Numbered from the stretch's first letter, positions 22,788 to 34,710 are shown. The stretch: 64,000 nt of DNA from Cryptomeria japonica (GCF_030272615.1 NC_081415.1:376663392-376727391), one strand, 5' to 3'. Program-made: numbers and translations. The notes: a model not told the origin generated them from the letters alone.

Positions 22788-23475
22788 ATGGAATTGGTTC
22801 CCAGAGCTAGTTTGCCTAAAAAAATTGCACACCAGTTGACACCAGTAGAGAATGAAGAACTAAATAGACAAGTACAAGAGTTGTTGAAGAAATTTTTGAT
22901 CAAGGAGAGTTTGAGCCCTTATGTAGTACCTGCATTATTAGCACCTAAGAAGAATGGAGAGTGGATAATGTGTACCGATTCCAAAGAAATAAACAAGATC
23001 ACAGTGAAATACCGGTTTCCTTTTCTAGGATTGATGACATAATGGATAGTTTGAGTGCAGCAAAATACTTTACAAAGATAGATTTGAAGAGTGGATATCA
23101 TCAGATCAAGATCAGAGAAGGTGATGAGTGGAAGAAAACATTTAAGATAAATGAAAGACTGTATGAATGTTCTTGATGCCTTTTGGATTGACTAATGCAC
23201 CAAGTAATTTCATGAGGCTGATGAATGAGGTATTGAACAAATTCTTGGGTAAGTTTGTTATTGTGTATTTTGATGACATTCTGATTTTCAGTAGAACAAA
23301 AGAGGAGCATTTGTTGTGTTTAAGACAAGTTTTGCAGATATTGAGAGAAGAGAAGTTGTTGATCAATATCAAGAAGTGTACTTTCATGAAGGATGAATTA
23401 GTCTATTTGGGATTTGTGATATCTGAGGATGGTTTGAATATGGACCCTGAGAAAGTGAAAGAAAATGTTGAATAG
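22788..23475 (+). pseudogene. Reverse transcriptase of element D
   Basis: MELVPRASLPKKIAHQLTPV leads into the palm. [20 protein letters not shown] and [11 protein letters not shown] follow after a frameshift near 23025. Another frameshift near 23160 precedes [20 protein letters not shown], and the catalytic FDDILIFS is near 23266-23289. The palm ends with [18 protein letters not shown]. Active-site Asp residues are intact; damage is two frameshifts. Confidence 0.88.
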
Positions 23476-24134
23476 CCTACACCGGAAAGCATTGGAGAGG
23501 TAAGATCATTTCATGGATTGGCTAGTTTTTACCAAAAGTTTATCAAAAATTTCACTTCAGTTTGTAACCCTATGACTGAGACCATGAGAGGAGATCAGAA
23601 GGAATTCAAGTGGACCATCAGAGAAAACAAAAGTTTTGAACTGTTGAAGTAGAAAGTGACTGAGCAGACTGTGTTGGCTTTATCAGATTTCAATCAAGTA
23701 TTTCAAGTGGATTGTGATGCAAGTGGAACAACAATAGGAGCAATCTTGAGTCGGGAAGGGAGAGCAGTAGCTTATTTCAGTGAGAAATTGAATGATGCCC
23801 AAAGGAGATATTCAGTTTATGATCAAGATTTTTATGCCAATTTCAAGCCTTGAAGAAGTGGAGACATTACTTGTTTCCTAAGGAGTTTGTGTTGTATACA
23901 GATCATCAAGCTTTGCAGTATTCAAACAGTCAGTGTAAGTTGAATCAAAGACATATAACATGGGTAGAATTTTTGCAGAGTTACACCATTGTGTTGAAGC
24001 ATAGAAGTGGGAAATATAACAAAGTTGTTCATGCATTGAGTCAGAGAAGGAATTTGTTGACAGAGATGAGAGTTACAAAATTGGGATTTGAAGATTTTAA
24101 AAAGTTGTATGATGATGACCCGGATTTTGCATAA
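23476..24134 (+). pseudogene. RNase H of element D
   Basis: The connection (SFHGLASFYQKFIKNFTSVC, near 23508) is followed by VDCDASGTTIGAILSREGRA and AYFSEKLNDAQRRYSVYDQD, then after a frameshift near 23845 by KKWRHYLFPKEFVLYTDHQA. It degrades the RNA strand of the RNA-DNA hybrid. Two stops (near 23473 and 23650) and the frameshift break it. Only one RNase H is present, unlike elements A and C. Confidence 0.85.
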
Positions 24135-24471
24135 CCTTGGAAAGAATGTAGAGAACCGGTTATGATAGATAGAACCAAGTGATTGGATTACATCATTCAA
24201 GATGGGATGTTATTCAGAGGATTTTAGTTGTGCATACCTAAGAGTTCTATGAGGGAGAATCTGATAAAGGAGAAACACAATGGTGGACTAGCTGGACATT
24301 TTGGCATTGACAAAATAGTAGCATTGGTGAGTGAACAGTACTTTTGACCCCAGGTTCATAAGGATGTTAAGAGATATGTGCAAAGTTGTAGAGTTTGTCA
24401 AGTTGAAAAAAAGTAATAGTCAGAATGTGGGATTGTCTAAACATTTGATAGTACGGGTAAGACCTTGACAG
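24135..24471 (+). pseudogene. Integrase N-terminal part of element D, cut by element B
   Basis: The zinc-binding H-H-C-C module is visible: EKHNGGLAGHFGIDKIVALV, then VKRYVQSCRVCQ, with a stop in between. Coding similarity stops at 24466-24471, exactly where the element B LTR starts. The catalytic core and C-terminus continue at 37300. Confidence 0.82.
24467..24471. repeat. Left target-site duplication of element B (diverged)
   Basis: GACAG here against GGGAG at 37300-37304. Two of five bases differ. I accept the pair because removing one copy together with element B leaves the element D integrase in one reading frame across the junction. Confidence 0.55.
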
Positions 24472-25625
24472 TGTGTGTGAAAAAGTGGAATAAGTCTGTA
24501 AGCTACAAGACACGACACTTAAATTAAGTCATTACATGTATGGTTAGACAGATATAAGCATGAATATGAAAACCATAACAAATTGACTAATTGCCTTCTA
24601 AAAGATGCGAGTATAAGATTGCTCTCAGATTTGTATAAGCAATACCAGTGACTAGACTACACCAAGATGAAGGATTTAATCTATATGAGTATGAGATTAA
24701 GCTAAATGGATGCAAGGTTATGCTAGATGGATGAATAGTAAGCTATATGAATTCAAGAAATCATGAAATATCTAAAAAGAAATTAAACTAAGATGCAATA
24801 ATCTCAAAAAGCAAGCACAAAATCTTCAATGACTCCAGAAAAAAAACTATATAATAACAATAAATCTCTAGGTTATTTTGAATGAGAGATGAAGGCTGAA
24901 TTTATAGAGAATCACAAGAGAGATGAAGAAAAAGCACAATTTAGGATAATTGAAATAATTGAGAAATCAAATTCAGTTAACCATAAGATAGATTCCAATT
25001 ATAGTTTAATTGAAATGCATTCAGAAAAGAAGTTTGAGTTTGCATTAGAGATATAATTCAGCTAATTCCATGCACTTGAGATAAAAATAGGCAATTCTTT
25101 GATTTATTCAAGAAAAGAGTCTTTTCAATGAAACTGAACTTCTTTTCTCAAAAGCTTTGACTTTCAATTTTGGAGAATAATTAATAATTCAATTGTTTTG
25201 CTTTTCTAATTTCAAGTTCTCAATTCAGAAGAAAGAAATAATATCTCAAGTTTGATTTCTCTTTCAATTCAATTCTTTTATTTTATTTTCAATTTAACTC
25301 TTGCTTTGTGATATTGATTCCTCTTTTGTAATAAATTAATTCATTTTTTATGATTAAATGGCAAATTTATTAATTAATTAAATATGCTAGGATATTTAAT
25401 AAATTAAATAGGATAATAGATCAAAATGATTTTCTTGGAATGATTTAATTAAATAAATAAATATTTAATTAATATAGAATAATTCACTTGCCATGTGATA
25501 TTTGATGATTGAAGAATTAATTAATTGTGTGCTCAAAGTTGATTTAATTGCCTTTGGTTAGGACCTTGGTAATGTTGTCAAAATTAGGGGCCCATGGTTT
25601 AGATGACCAATTTTAGGGTATTACA
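24472..25625 (-). repeat. 3' LTR of element B
   Basis: On the minus strand it begins TGTAATACCCTAAAATTGG at 25625 and ends CTTTTTCACACACA. It aligns along its full length with 36165-37299. A TATA-like TATAAATTC on the minus strand lies near 24900, within U3/R. Confidence 0.9.
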
Positions 25626-25641
25626 TTTTCCCCTCTTTGAA
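25626..25641 (-). other. Polypurine tract of element B
   Basis: On the minus strand TTCAAAGAGGGGAAAA directly precedes the TG of the 3' LTR, the standard plus-strand primer. It is nearly the same as in element A. Confidence 0.88.
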
Positions 25642-25659
25642 TTAATGTGTGAGCAACGC

Positions 25660-26235
25660 ACTGGTTCAAAGAATAGTTGATGTCTAGGAGATACCAGTTC
25701 TGAACTTGATTGATCACGAACCAGATGAAGAGCAAGGTGTTTAGCTTGATTTTAAGTGATGAAGCTGAATAGAGTTGATTAAAGTGAAACCGATCCTGAA
25801 CTTGATTGAACTAGGATGGATGGAGAGCAAAGATACCAAAATTGAACTTGATTGATCAAGAAGTGGATCTTACTAATCTAGAACTTGATTGAACTAGACA
25901 CAGTGAGCAAAGATAAAATTGATCTTGAACTTGATGGATCAAGACAAGATGACTGAAGATAAACTGTCCAGCTTGATTTGAAGTGATGAAACTGAACACC
26001 TGCTTAGATTGAGCATGTGATCAAAGATACTCTTTAAAATTTTCATTGAGTTTAAACGAATAATCAGCTTGATGCAAAGTGATGAAACTGATTAATGTTA
26101 AGAGACTGATTCAAATGAAGACAAATATCAACTTGATTTTAAGCAATGAAACCAATATGCCCCTAGCGATTGATTCGATTTAGATAACTGAGAGATCTCA
26201 ACTTGATATGAAGCGATGAAGCTGAGATGCCCCTT
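25660..26235. repeat. Degenerate repeats in the 3' tail of element B
   Basis: AACTTGATTGA recurs at about 25698, 25795, 25845, 25882 and (one change) 25931. GATGAAACTGA/GATGAAGCTGA recurs near 25758, 25988, 26083 and 26218. Together they form a loose tandem array with 50-110 bp spacing. ATGCCCC after GAAGCTGAG also resembles the tail of element C near 45750. Confidence 0.55.
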
Positions 26236-26659
26236 AGCAATAAAGAATTTGTTTGATTTTCTTTAGTTGAAAATATTTTTTTGCTCGATGAAGATTTGAA
26301 AATTTTTCTCAACATTGAAGATGTGAGGTCATGAGTATGCCTCCTCGGGAGCAAAATCGAAAGATAGTGAGGGTACATGATTTTAGGCAATTGTTGGCGA
26401 TGATAATGATTTGAGCACAAAAAGTGATTCAGAGGAATATGTGAAGCTTTAGCGATGATTGATGAGAAATTGAGCGCGAATTGGAGAAATAATGAGCATT
26501 TGATGAAAAGCACTAAGTGGTCCAAATTGTATTGAAATTGACTAGGAGAATGATATTGGATTTTGAATTAGATCCCAAAAATGGAATCAGGATGGGCAAA
26601 TTAGCTACGGGTACAATTTTCATGTCCATCAGAGCAAGTTGAAAAATTAGGGTTTTGGC

Positions 26660-26667
26660 TATATAAG
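26660..26667 (+). promoter_or_regulatory. TATA box of the antisense PMD gene
   Basis: TATATAAG followed by GGG, in the context GGGTTTTGGC before it. It lies about 660 bp upstream of the PMD coding start and on the strand opposite to the retrotransposon. The placement fits an independent promoter. No expression evidence is available. Confidence 0.5.
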
Positions 26668-26816
26668 GGGTCAAAGTGTCATTTTCAATTCATTTTAACC
26701 TCTCCAAGTTTAAAATTTCAAAAATCCTTATGCGAACAAAAATGGTCATGCCAATCTAGGAGCACTGATTTGAGCACCAGAGATGTCATAATCGACCGCG
26801 GAATTACGCGCTAGTG

Positions 26817-27274
26817 GTGAGTGACTAATCTTATCCCTGTTTATGTCATCAATTTTGAATTTTTTTGTTGAATTTTTTGCCTTTTAGTTATTTAAAATTC
26901 TGTTGTTGTTGATTTGTCATGCGGAATGACATTCTATTTCGTACGACAAACTGTCTTTTTATGTTTTATCATTTCACGCTATTAGTTTTGTCATGTGAGA
27001 CACACCCTTATGTTGTACGAAAGTTTGCTTGATAGACCATTTTGTTGTGCGAATACATCTTTTGTGTCGTATTAGAGTATTTTGTCATGATATAGCTATT
27101 CCTGACTCGTACGAGTTTCTGCCTACTCTGTGAAATGTCGTATGAAAAACAGTGAGCATTATTAAGGGTGCAATTTGATTTTGCAATTGATGTATTTGGA
27201 TTTGCTTCATGTTTAAGCTATCTTATAGCATAATCTGAAGGACTTTCTGATGCTCTATTTTTTAATTCTTGCAG
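26817..27274 (+). other. Probable intron of the antisense PMD gene
   Basis: A consensus donor G|GTGAGT at 26817 and an acceptor TTTTTAATTCTTGCAG ending at 27274 bracket a T-rich 458-bp stretch just ahead of the PMD reading frame. T-richness, donor and acceptor all point to the + strand. An intron on this strand would survive retrotransposition because the element RNA is copied from the opposite strand. Confidence 0.45.
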
Positions 27275-27322
27275 GTTCGATTACAGCCACATGTTCTTTT
27301 CTGATGCATCTATCCTCCGACT

Positions 27323-29194
27323 ATGAGACTAGTGTGTGAGTTATCCGATATAGACAGAGAACATATTGATTTGTTTGGATTTACCCACCTTCTATAGATG
27401 CTAGATATCCGTGTGAATCACAGGATGCTCACAACACTTGTGGAGATATTTCACTCTGAGCATAACACATTTCATTTACCATTTGGGGAGATGACCATCA
27501 CTCCCGAGGGTGTTTATAGGATTCTCAGGATTCCATTTGCTACGAATAAGGTTGATTACGATTTGACTTAGCGTCTTGGTATATTATCTTTGAGACACAT
27601 TTTTCATGATGAGGACATCCTTACGCAGGCTATCAGCTGGGATGATATGATGGTCAAGTATAGTGAGCAGTTTCCCTTGGCATATGTCTTGGCAAGATTC
27701 ATTGGTTGCTTTGTTATGTCGAATAGGGGACAACAGGGTTTCTTATGCAGCTAGGTTAGGATGCTGGAGACATTGGTGGATCGTCCTGAGAGATTAGGTT
27801 GGGGTTCATGTCTATTAGCTCACATGTATCATGAGATGCCTGAGGTTGTGTATAGGGAGGGGAAGAGCATGGAAGCAAGGGTCTTGATTTTACATATATG
27901 GGCCTGGGAGCATCTCCCAGTTTGTAGCCTATTGTGGATGATGCCAGAGATCCACAACAATCGATAGTCTATAGATATTTTGGATACGTTACTTAGCCCC
28001 ATCTGGGAAAGATAGAGTACTAGAGACAACACCTAGATGACTTGATTGTTGTTGTATGGAGACCGTATAGGGGCCTAGAGCTTTGGGATGATTGGAGAGT
28101 TGTACAGAGAGATATGTTCATGACTCGTCCTCTTATCGACAGATCTATGACGTTTATTGAGTGATTTGTTGTATCTCGGGTTATGAGGCAGTATGGTAGG
28201 CCTCAGGGGATTTTATAGGAGTTTACTACATACGCTCGTTATGCAGATGAGGAGAGACAAGGATGGGCCCCTAGGTTGTCCTACACTTTGAGCATGCAAG
28301 CACTGATAGGGTTACAGTGACTTCAGTGGGATTACTTGGATGACATCACAGATGTGGTGGTATTGCCCCAGTATAGGGATTGGCTCCAGAAGCATCCATT
28401 CCCTAGATTTATAGATTCGGCAGAGTAGGCGCCTCTCATAGAGGAGATTGAGGATGATTCCCCTGCACAGGCACAGGGACAAGCACAAAGAGAGATACAG
28501 GGACAAGGATGGAGACCAGAGGCTCCTAGGCAGGCAAGAAGTGATCCTAGTGCGAGTAGTAGTAGGGTACCAGCTAAGGAGAGACAATAGCAGAGAGGAG
28601 AGGGAAGATCTCTAGGACCTATTGGTGTGATGATGAGTGGTTTTAGGATAGTGGAGGGTGTAGGAGAGGAGGAGAGAGAATCTCCTAGATAGGTACGACA
28701 GAGGAGGGATGAGCAGGGTGGAGCTGGAGGCAGAGATGGAGGTGGAGAAGGAGGCAGAGATAGAGGAAGAGATAGAGGTGGAGAGGGAGGTGGAGAGCTT
28801 GTGAGAGATCAGGGGGTAGCTGATGTAGCATGATTGATGAGAGAAAGATTAGCAGGTCTGCAGTCACAGTTGACAGTGGCTCAGACACAGCTTGTCATGG
28901 AGATGAGACAAGAAAGGGACCGACAGGTGATGGAGCTCTGAGCAGAGTGTGATCGTTAGGTTGCAGAGATGAGGGCAGAGAGAGACTCTCTTCAGCAAGA
29001 AGTTTTGCACTAGACTAGTCAGGTGACTTATTACATTGTGACTTATAGCGTAGCAGTTCCTGTAGGACAACAGGTTGTTCCATATTCCTAGTATATGGCT
29101 TGATCTAAGGGAGCTCGAGCACCAAGACAGGATGTCAGTCAGTAGGCTCCACCTCCTCCACCACCTGGTGATGAGGGAGAGGCAGAGAGCTAGA
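27323..29194 (+). pseudogene. Plant mobile domain (PMD)-like gene, antisense within element B, broken
   Basis: Frame 27323 (MRLVCELSDIDREHI) reads through stops near 27398, 27569 and 27752 to 27967, then continues one frame over. Recognisable PMD features are FHLPFGEMTITPEGVYRIL near 27470, FPLAYVLARFIGCF near 27672, the W-A-W-E-H block near 27900, YRYFGYVT near 27970, and LDDLIVVVWRPYRGLELWDD near 28037. The C-terminal third (28440-29190) is Gln/Arg/Gly-rich, then coiled-coil-like (RERLAGLQSQLTVAQTQLVM), ending in a Pro run. PMD proteins occur as host genes (MAIN/MAIL family) and in mobile elements, including Tat-lineage extra ORFs. Identification rests on pattern recognition. At least ten stops and one frameshift make it inactive. 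Confidence 0.72.
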
Positions 29195-30770
29195 TGTTTT
29201 GTAGTTCTTAGATTTTGTTAGATACCCCATTTTTGTAGCACATATGATTTTTTCTTCGATGGGAGATTGTATATGACAGCTATATCACTTGTACCCCAAG
29301 ATATTGATGATTATATATACGAGATCTTGATTTGACTTCATTGTACTTGTGTCGATTGATTTATGAGATCCTTTTCTATATGCTTTATTCTATATGTATA
29401 CATATCTATTCAATATGAATGTATGTAATGCAAATGAATATGGATGTTTGTTTTTTGTTTCTTTTCATATGCAAATAAATGATAAAAATGAGTAACTAGT
29501 AATGCAAAAATTATTTTTTTCTATGCAATAATATGAATACAAATGAATGTATATGAATCTATATAAGATTCTTATGTATGTAGCTAACCTCTCAGTACAC
29601 AAGTACTCGATCAGAGAAGTGATGAAAAAGAAACCACTTAGCTTAGAAATGATGATACTTCAAACTCTCATTTAGAAGATAAAGAAATCATTGTTACCAT
29701 ACCGAAATCACTCGGAATGCAGAAAATGTAGAATGAATGCAACTTAAACTAGTCACTGGATTTGGAATGCTTAATATTCATCACTGAGTGTTTTCAAATA
29801 TAGCAAGCAAAATAGAGTTCCTTCCTTTTCATGTGCAATATTAATTATGTTGTCCACAATGACCCTTTTTTCGTTCATATCCTTGGACAGATTACGCATG
29901 GACCCAGATTGCACATTTAAAGAAATTCCCTCAAAATAGACAAAGACATGATGTCAACCTCCCTGTAGCATACAAATAAGTGGAGTTGAGGTATGTGTGG
30001 TGATTTCACCTTGATATGAAGGCTCTTATCACAAACACCCAGCCGATTAGATGTTTCCAGATCATCAGAATCATTCCTACAAGTAGAAAACAAAGAAAAT
30101 ATTATGCCCCCAATCCTTGCTCCTCTTAGTCAAGATAGACTTCCTCAAGCTACTCGAAGGGAATAATAATCAAAAACCAATATAAAATACAACACACAAA
30201 GAAAAATTTCATGCATATCTCAAACTTTTTAGTGATTGTTTTCAGTAATGTTGTTTTGATTATGTACTCAGTGATAAAACTCTTCAGTAGTTAGGAGACA
30301 GGTGAGTGACTCAGATTGGACGACCGAGTATCATTGACAAAATGATAACCTAGTTGATACTGCTTAGGACATGTAAATTGCTCAATTGATTACCCTAAGA
30401 CTAGGACATTGATCAGTTTCAAGCCATGAGAGTTCTAAACGAATCAAGATGTCACATAAGCGACTAAAAGATATGTACAAGACAAAGCATAGATGCGGTA
30501 CTTTAGTACAAGAGATAAGACTAAACTGGGAAAAATCCAGCAGCCATATTGATCTATGTCATTGTTTTGATTTGATAATTTATAGGAATGACTGGTTTCA
30601 AAGAGTAAGTACCTCGTATAAGACCGATCTATCTGGTTTTGAGTGTACCCTTCCTTGTATAAGACATGTTGATGTTTGATAGAGTTTAACAGATTGATTA
30701 ACAAGACATGCGATAAGTGTGATTGCGGATATTGAGAGTTTTTCTGATGTTGATTTGGTTTGAAGGATAG
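29195..30770. other. Middle of element B, no gene recognised
   Basis: Follows the PMD gene and probably includes its 3' untranslated region. AT-rich, with only short open frames on either strand and no similarity that I recognise to retroelement enzymes. Confidence 0.5.
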
Positions 30771-30774
30771 TCTA

Positions 30775-30935
30775 TGCTTTCTTTCTTTGGTTTTTTAGTT
30801 TTTGATTTTGTGAGTTTTTTATTTTTAGGATTTTTTTCAAGACATTTTATGATTTTTAGGAGTTTATTCGGGACCTTTTATGATTTTTAGGAGTTTGTTC
30901 AGGACCTTTTATGATTTTTAGGAGTTTGTTCTCAG
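30775..30935. repeat. TTTTATGATTTTTAGGAG tandem repeat
   Basis: Three to four copies of a ~35-bp unit (TTTTATGATTTTTAGGAG, then TTTGTTCAGGACC). Element C has a longer array of TTTTATGATTTTTTCAAGAC at 53514-53718, also downstream of its coding region. Confidence 0.75.
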
Positions 30936-32258
30936 CTATGCCCTCCAGTATGCAGACCTATATGACATGATGATCTACAGAATGCATGTAGATACAATTC
31001 TTTTTTGATATGATCTATGTTGATGTAATATGCATGATGAAGATGCATATCCTATTTGAACAAGGATGGCCGTGTTTGTTTAGCACTTTGTAATACACCA
31101 ATTGAATTGGAGGTACAAAAATTTTTATAGATAAACAGTCAATCAATCCTTAAGGTCCCTTGGAACATCCAAATTAACACACTTAGTGACTAGGATTTAC
31201 AAATGGAGAAGCGAAAAAATCTCCCCATTGATTCTTGAAACTTTGATCTTCTTTTGCCCATGTGGTTGCAAATGAGTTAATTCCTACTCTTGTTTTCACT
31301 AAAGATCCTTAGCATCCTATATGACTAGCTACGTGGATTATTCTAACTTCAAAAGCATCTCAAATAGAGCCTCGCTGCCAGCAAGCTTTTAGAGCTTCAA
31401 CAAGGTTATAGACTCTAATTTCTTAAATATTGCTCCATTCCTAGTAGGCGTCCATAGCCCTGGTGGAGTTACTCGCATGTTCCCATAATGAATATTTATG
31501 TCGCACTTGCATGCATGATATTTTCAGTTATATATCATTGCTCTTTTGCCTTGAGATGAATATTTGGCATAGCACTTTTTTTTTTCCTTGCCTTGACTTG
31601 TAAGTAATGAAACCTACTTGGGTGTGATAATTACAGTGGCGTTGAAGTAGAATTTTAGATTTTTCACTAGTCATATAATCAACTAGGTGTCTAGAATGAA
31701 TTAGAGATTTTTATTAATATGTTTGAGATATAGAAATTGATAGATTTTGGGTTAACAAGTCTCAAATAGTGAAATCACTACCCAACCATAAGTAAAGAGT
31801 CGTCACAGGGTAATGTTAAAAATGAATGACCTTATGACCTCAAGGACTTCGTGTCTGAATATCTAAGAAAGGAGATGACCCTTATTTGTCTTGAATGCAA
31901 ACAAATGATAAACATGGACAAGTTGCCTTGTTTTATTGATACTGCTATATGAAAATGCAGAAATTGTATGAATGAGATAGATTAGAAAAAGAAACTTTAT
32001 GTGATGCAGTGCTTTTAAGAAAATGATGTGCAGTGCAGAAAGCAAATGATAAACCAACCCAACCCTTAGATATGATATCATTGAAGGTGCATGTTGTTCA
32101 TAGGGTTAGGGAGTTTTGTGTAGCTAGTTCATTGGTCCAGCATAAAGATGTCTTTCCAAGAAGGACTCGGCTATGTGTACATGTCCAGCATCTCTAATGT
32201 TGATTTCCTTAGTTTTCAGACTTTGTGATGAGACTAGGGTAAAGTCTTATGCAAAGGA
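30936..32258. other. Element B between the tandem repeat and the gag tail, no gene recognised
   Basis: No coding similarity found on either strand. A copy of the leader-like CAATAGAATTAGG type is not visible. The sequence is AT-rich with a T-run near 31567. Confidence 0.45.
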
Positions 32259-33974
32259 TCAGATAAGGAGTATGGAAGGATGAAAAGGAGGCATTGGATA
32301 ATGGACCAGATATTGAAAGTTTGGTGCATAAGTGAGTGGAAACGTTTGCGCAATCAACATTGGCATACATCTTGAGGGATGGTGGATTGATGGAGGAAAA
32401 GTGGATCTTAGATTTTGGGATTTGGATAGACGAAAAACCATGGACTTTGGGACATGAGGATCCAAAATAGATAAAAGAGGTGATGGAAGAATATATTTGG
32501 AAGGTTTGGATGGAGGAACAACAATCTTGGTTGTTAATTTGGATTTTTCTTTAGACAGTTGTGCTTCAAGGAGACGCTTAGAGATCCACATGGTTTTTGA
32601 CTTTTCATGCTTTTGTAGTTTCTTGGAATGCATTGCTTCTACAAGTGCCTTAGGAACACATATAGATTTTGATTTTTCTTTATTTTTCTCAGTGGGCCTT
32701 TGTGTCCTTCTATATGGATGGAAGGTGTGCATAGATGTATGCCTTTTTTGATACTGCACAAGGGATGGAGGAATATAGGGTCCTAAAATGGATGGAAGTG
32801 ATGAAGGGGAAGGCATGTACCTGGATTTTGGTTTACTAGGGATACCACCATCTTGAGGAATGTCCCTGAGGCCATGACCCTTAATATTTTCTTTAACATG
32901 GAGGGTTTCTTGCTTGTGAAGGTCTACCCCTTTGCGTTTATAAATATTTTGACTTGTAGGATCATGAGAGGGATTTGTAGGCATGATGGATCCTTGAGGT
33001 GAATGTGGAGGATTATGACAAGGAGATGAAGGTATACTTTGATCTTGGCATGGAAGATTGGATAGAGTATTTTCCTCTTCATTTTGAATATGATCATTTG
33101 AAAAGGTAGAAGAGGCATCATGATCTTTCTTAAGAAGTATGCTTTTCTCTTGAGATGGAAGGGGATCATCTTGGAAGAAATGAAAAGACATAATGGGATC
33201 CTCATGGGATTCTAGGGAGGTAAGATCTTTTTCAACCATTGGATGGGATGGAGATAGCCCTTGAGGGTCAACATGAAAAATTTCATCATTAGGTTCATTA
33301 TTTGAGGGATATGATATGGACTATTGTTGAGAAGCCTTAGAAGATGGAGGCATCATGGAAGAGATGGAGGCTACATGTAAGCCATTGCTAGACATAGGTT
33401 CATAATTTTGATCATGCTTGGTAATAGTTGCTTCTTTTTCTTTAGGTGAGTCATTAGGATCTTCAATTTCAATAGAATCGTTATCAATGAGATCTTGAAT
33501 CTTATGTATTAATTCTAAGCACATTGAAGTCTTATGTTTGTTATGTCTATGATATGAACAATAATTACTCAAAACTTCACATCCCCATGTGGTCTTTTTA
33601 GGCAATATGATAAGATTATGCTCAAGTAGCTCTTCCAAAGCTAACTCAATAGACTGCCCCAAAGGTGTAAACTGTCTATCTAGGGGATATATGTCTTTTT
33701 GTCTTGGTGAATATGTCTTATGATCTTGTATGAAATTTTGCTTTTGATTTTCAATTACTTTTTGTTCCATCTTATGTAATTGCTTTAGCATTTCTTGAAG
33801 TATAGTGTTCTTAATATCACAAATTTTTATCTCAAGAGGGGTCATTGAATCTTTTTGTTGGGCTTAAATGTCATATATTTCTTTCTTGAGATCTTGAATT
33901 TGTTGGGCCAAGGTAGCCATGGGATTCTTACTCTTATCAGAATTTTTAGAAGAGCTTCTGGTTTGAATAGTCAT
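32259..33974 (-). pseudogene. gag: Capsid-less gag fused to a novel tail, element B
   Basis: The ATG at 33974 (MTIQTRSSSKNSDKSKN) begins one frame of 571 codons broken only by stops near 33867 and at 33321. The N-terminus is a predicted coiled coil (LAQQIQDLKKEIYDI, NTILQEMLKQLHKMEQKVIE). FTPLGQSIELALEELLEHNL and the zinc-finger-like CSYHRHNKHKTSMCLELIHK correspond to the gag C-terminus of A and C, but the capsid region found in A is absent. The last 326 residues (33239-32259) are unlike anything in A or C. They are Ser/Pro/Lys-rich, with two duplicated segments: 143-160 with 252-267 (SLPSILGPYIP / LLSILDPHVP) and 191-208 with 214-232. The role is unknown. Confidence 0.7.
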
Positions 33975-34079
33975 TTTTATTGACTGATGTGACCTAAAGT
34001 TGTTTTTGATGCAGAAGTCGAGATCAAATTTGGAGCTAGTTGTTCGTTTAAAGTATCGATTGAGAGAAGCAACTAAGAT

Positions 34080-34215
34080 TTAGTCTGGTTTCAGGAAAGA
34101 TCTATCCTGTGTAAGACGTTTATCTAAGCTACCTAGTTTGATTTAAGAGAAGTGACTAAGACTCGGTCTGGTTTCAGGAATGATCTATCCTGTGTAAGAT
34201 GCTATCTAAGTGACT
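34080..34215 (-). repeat. Two copies of the element A tail repeat in the element B leader
   Basis: On the minus strand each copy reads CTTACACAGGATAGATC and then TTTCCTGAAACCAGACTAAA (with small changes), about 70 bp apart. It is the same word family as the 12-copy array at 14170-14752. Confidence 0.7.
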
Positions 34216-34394
34216 TAAATTTGATAAATGGTTGATTGAACTAGTTGAAAGATGATCAAAAAAATCATGCAACACTACTGCAGAAGTGCACTGTTCATAT
34301 TTGTTTATGCTCAGAATGATGATAACCAGTTTTATGCTCATTGTAGACTATTTTAGGCAAGTTTGACTGTTCTGGACTGACAAAATCAAATATT

Positions 34395-34710
34395 TGTACG
34401 ACAGGTTTTACAGGACTAGACAATAGTTTAATAGCTTCAGGACGATATTAACAGTATTTCATACGAGTTGTTGTCTAGGCTCGTACGACAAATGGGTATG
34501 TCTCAGATGACAAACTGACGAATGCAATGGTGTTTCGTATGAGACAAAATCGGAGACCACATGATAATTCCCTAAGCAGGATGATAGTTTATCAGGTTTC
34601 GTACAATACAGAACTGAGGCTCGGATGACAAACTGTTAGACTTGATGAAATTTCATACGACAGAAAGTATGTAGCAGGATGATAAATCAGAAGACTCGTA
34701 TGACAGTTTA
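34395..34710. repeat. Cluster of CGTACGAC-type dispersed repeats (cluster II)
   Basis: Seven variants of CGTACGACA (TGTACGACAG, CATACGAGTTG, CGTACGACAAA, CGTATGAGACA, CGTACAATAC, CATACGACAG, CGTATGACAG) occur in about 310 bp, several followed by GACAAACTG. Equivalent clusters lie at 26935-27150 and 35960-36065. Confidence 0.65.

Larger units (their letters stand above)
21005..24471 (+). mobile_element. Element D, 5' part: Ty3/gypsy chromovirus split by element B
   Basis: Contains gag, protease, RT, RNase H and the N-terminal half of integrase. The element resumes at 37300 and ends in a chromodomain. No 5' LTR or primer-binding site is visible before the gag ATG at 21005, because the CACTA-like sequence ends only 45 bp upstream. 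The 5' end is therefore either lost or separated. Confidence 0.85.

Noticed and set aside
28312-29070. Leu/Ser-rich minus-strand ORFs opposite the PMD gene
   Set aside because: They are shadows of the Gln/Arg/Gly-rich PMD C-terminus on the + strand.
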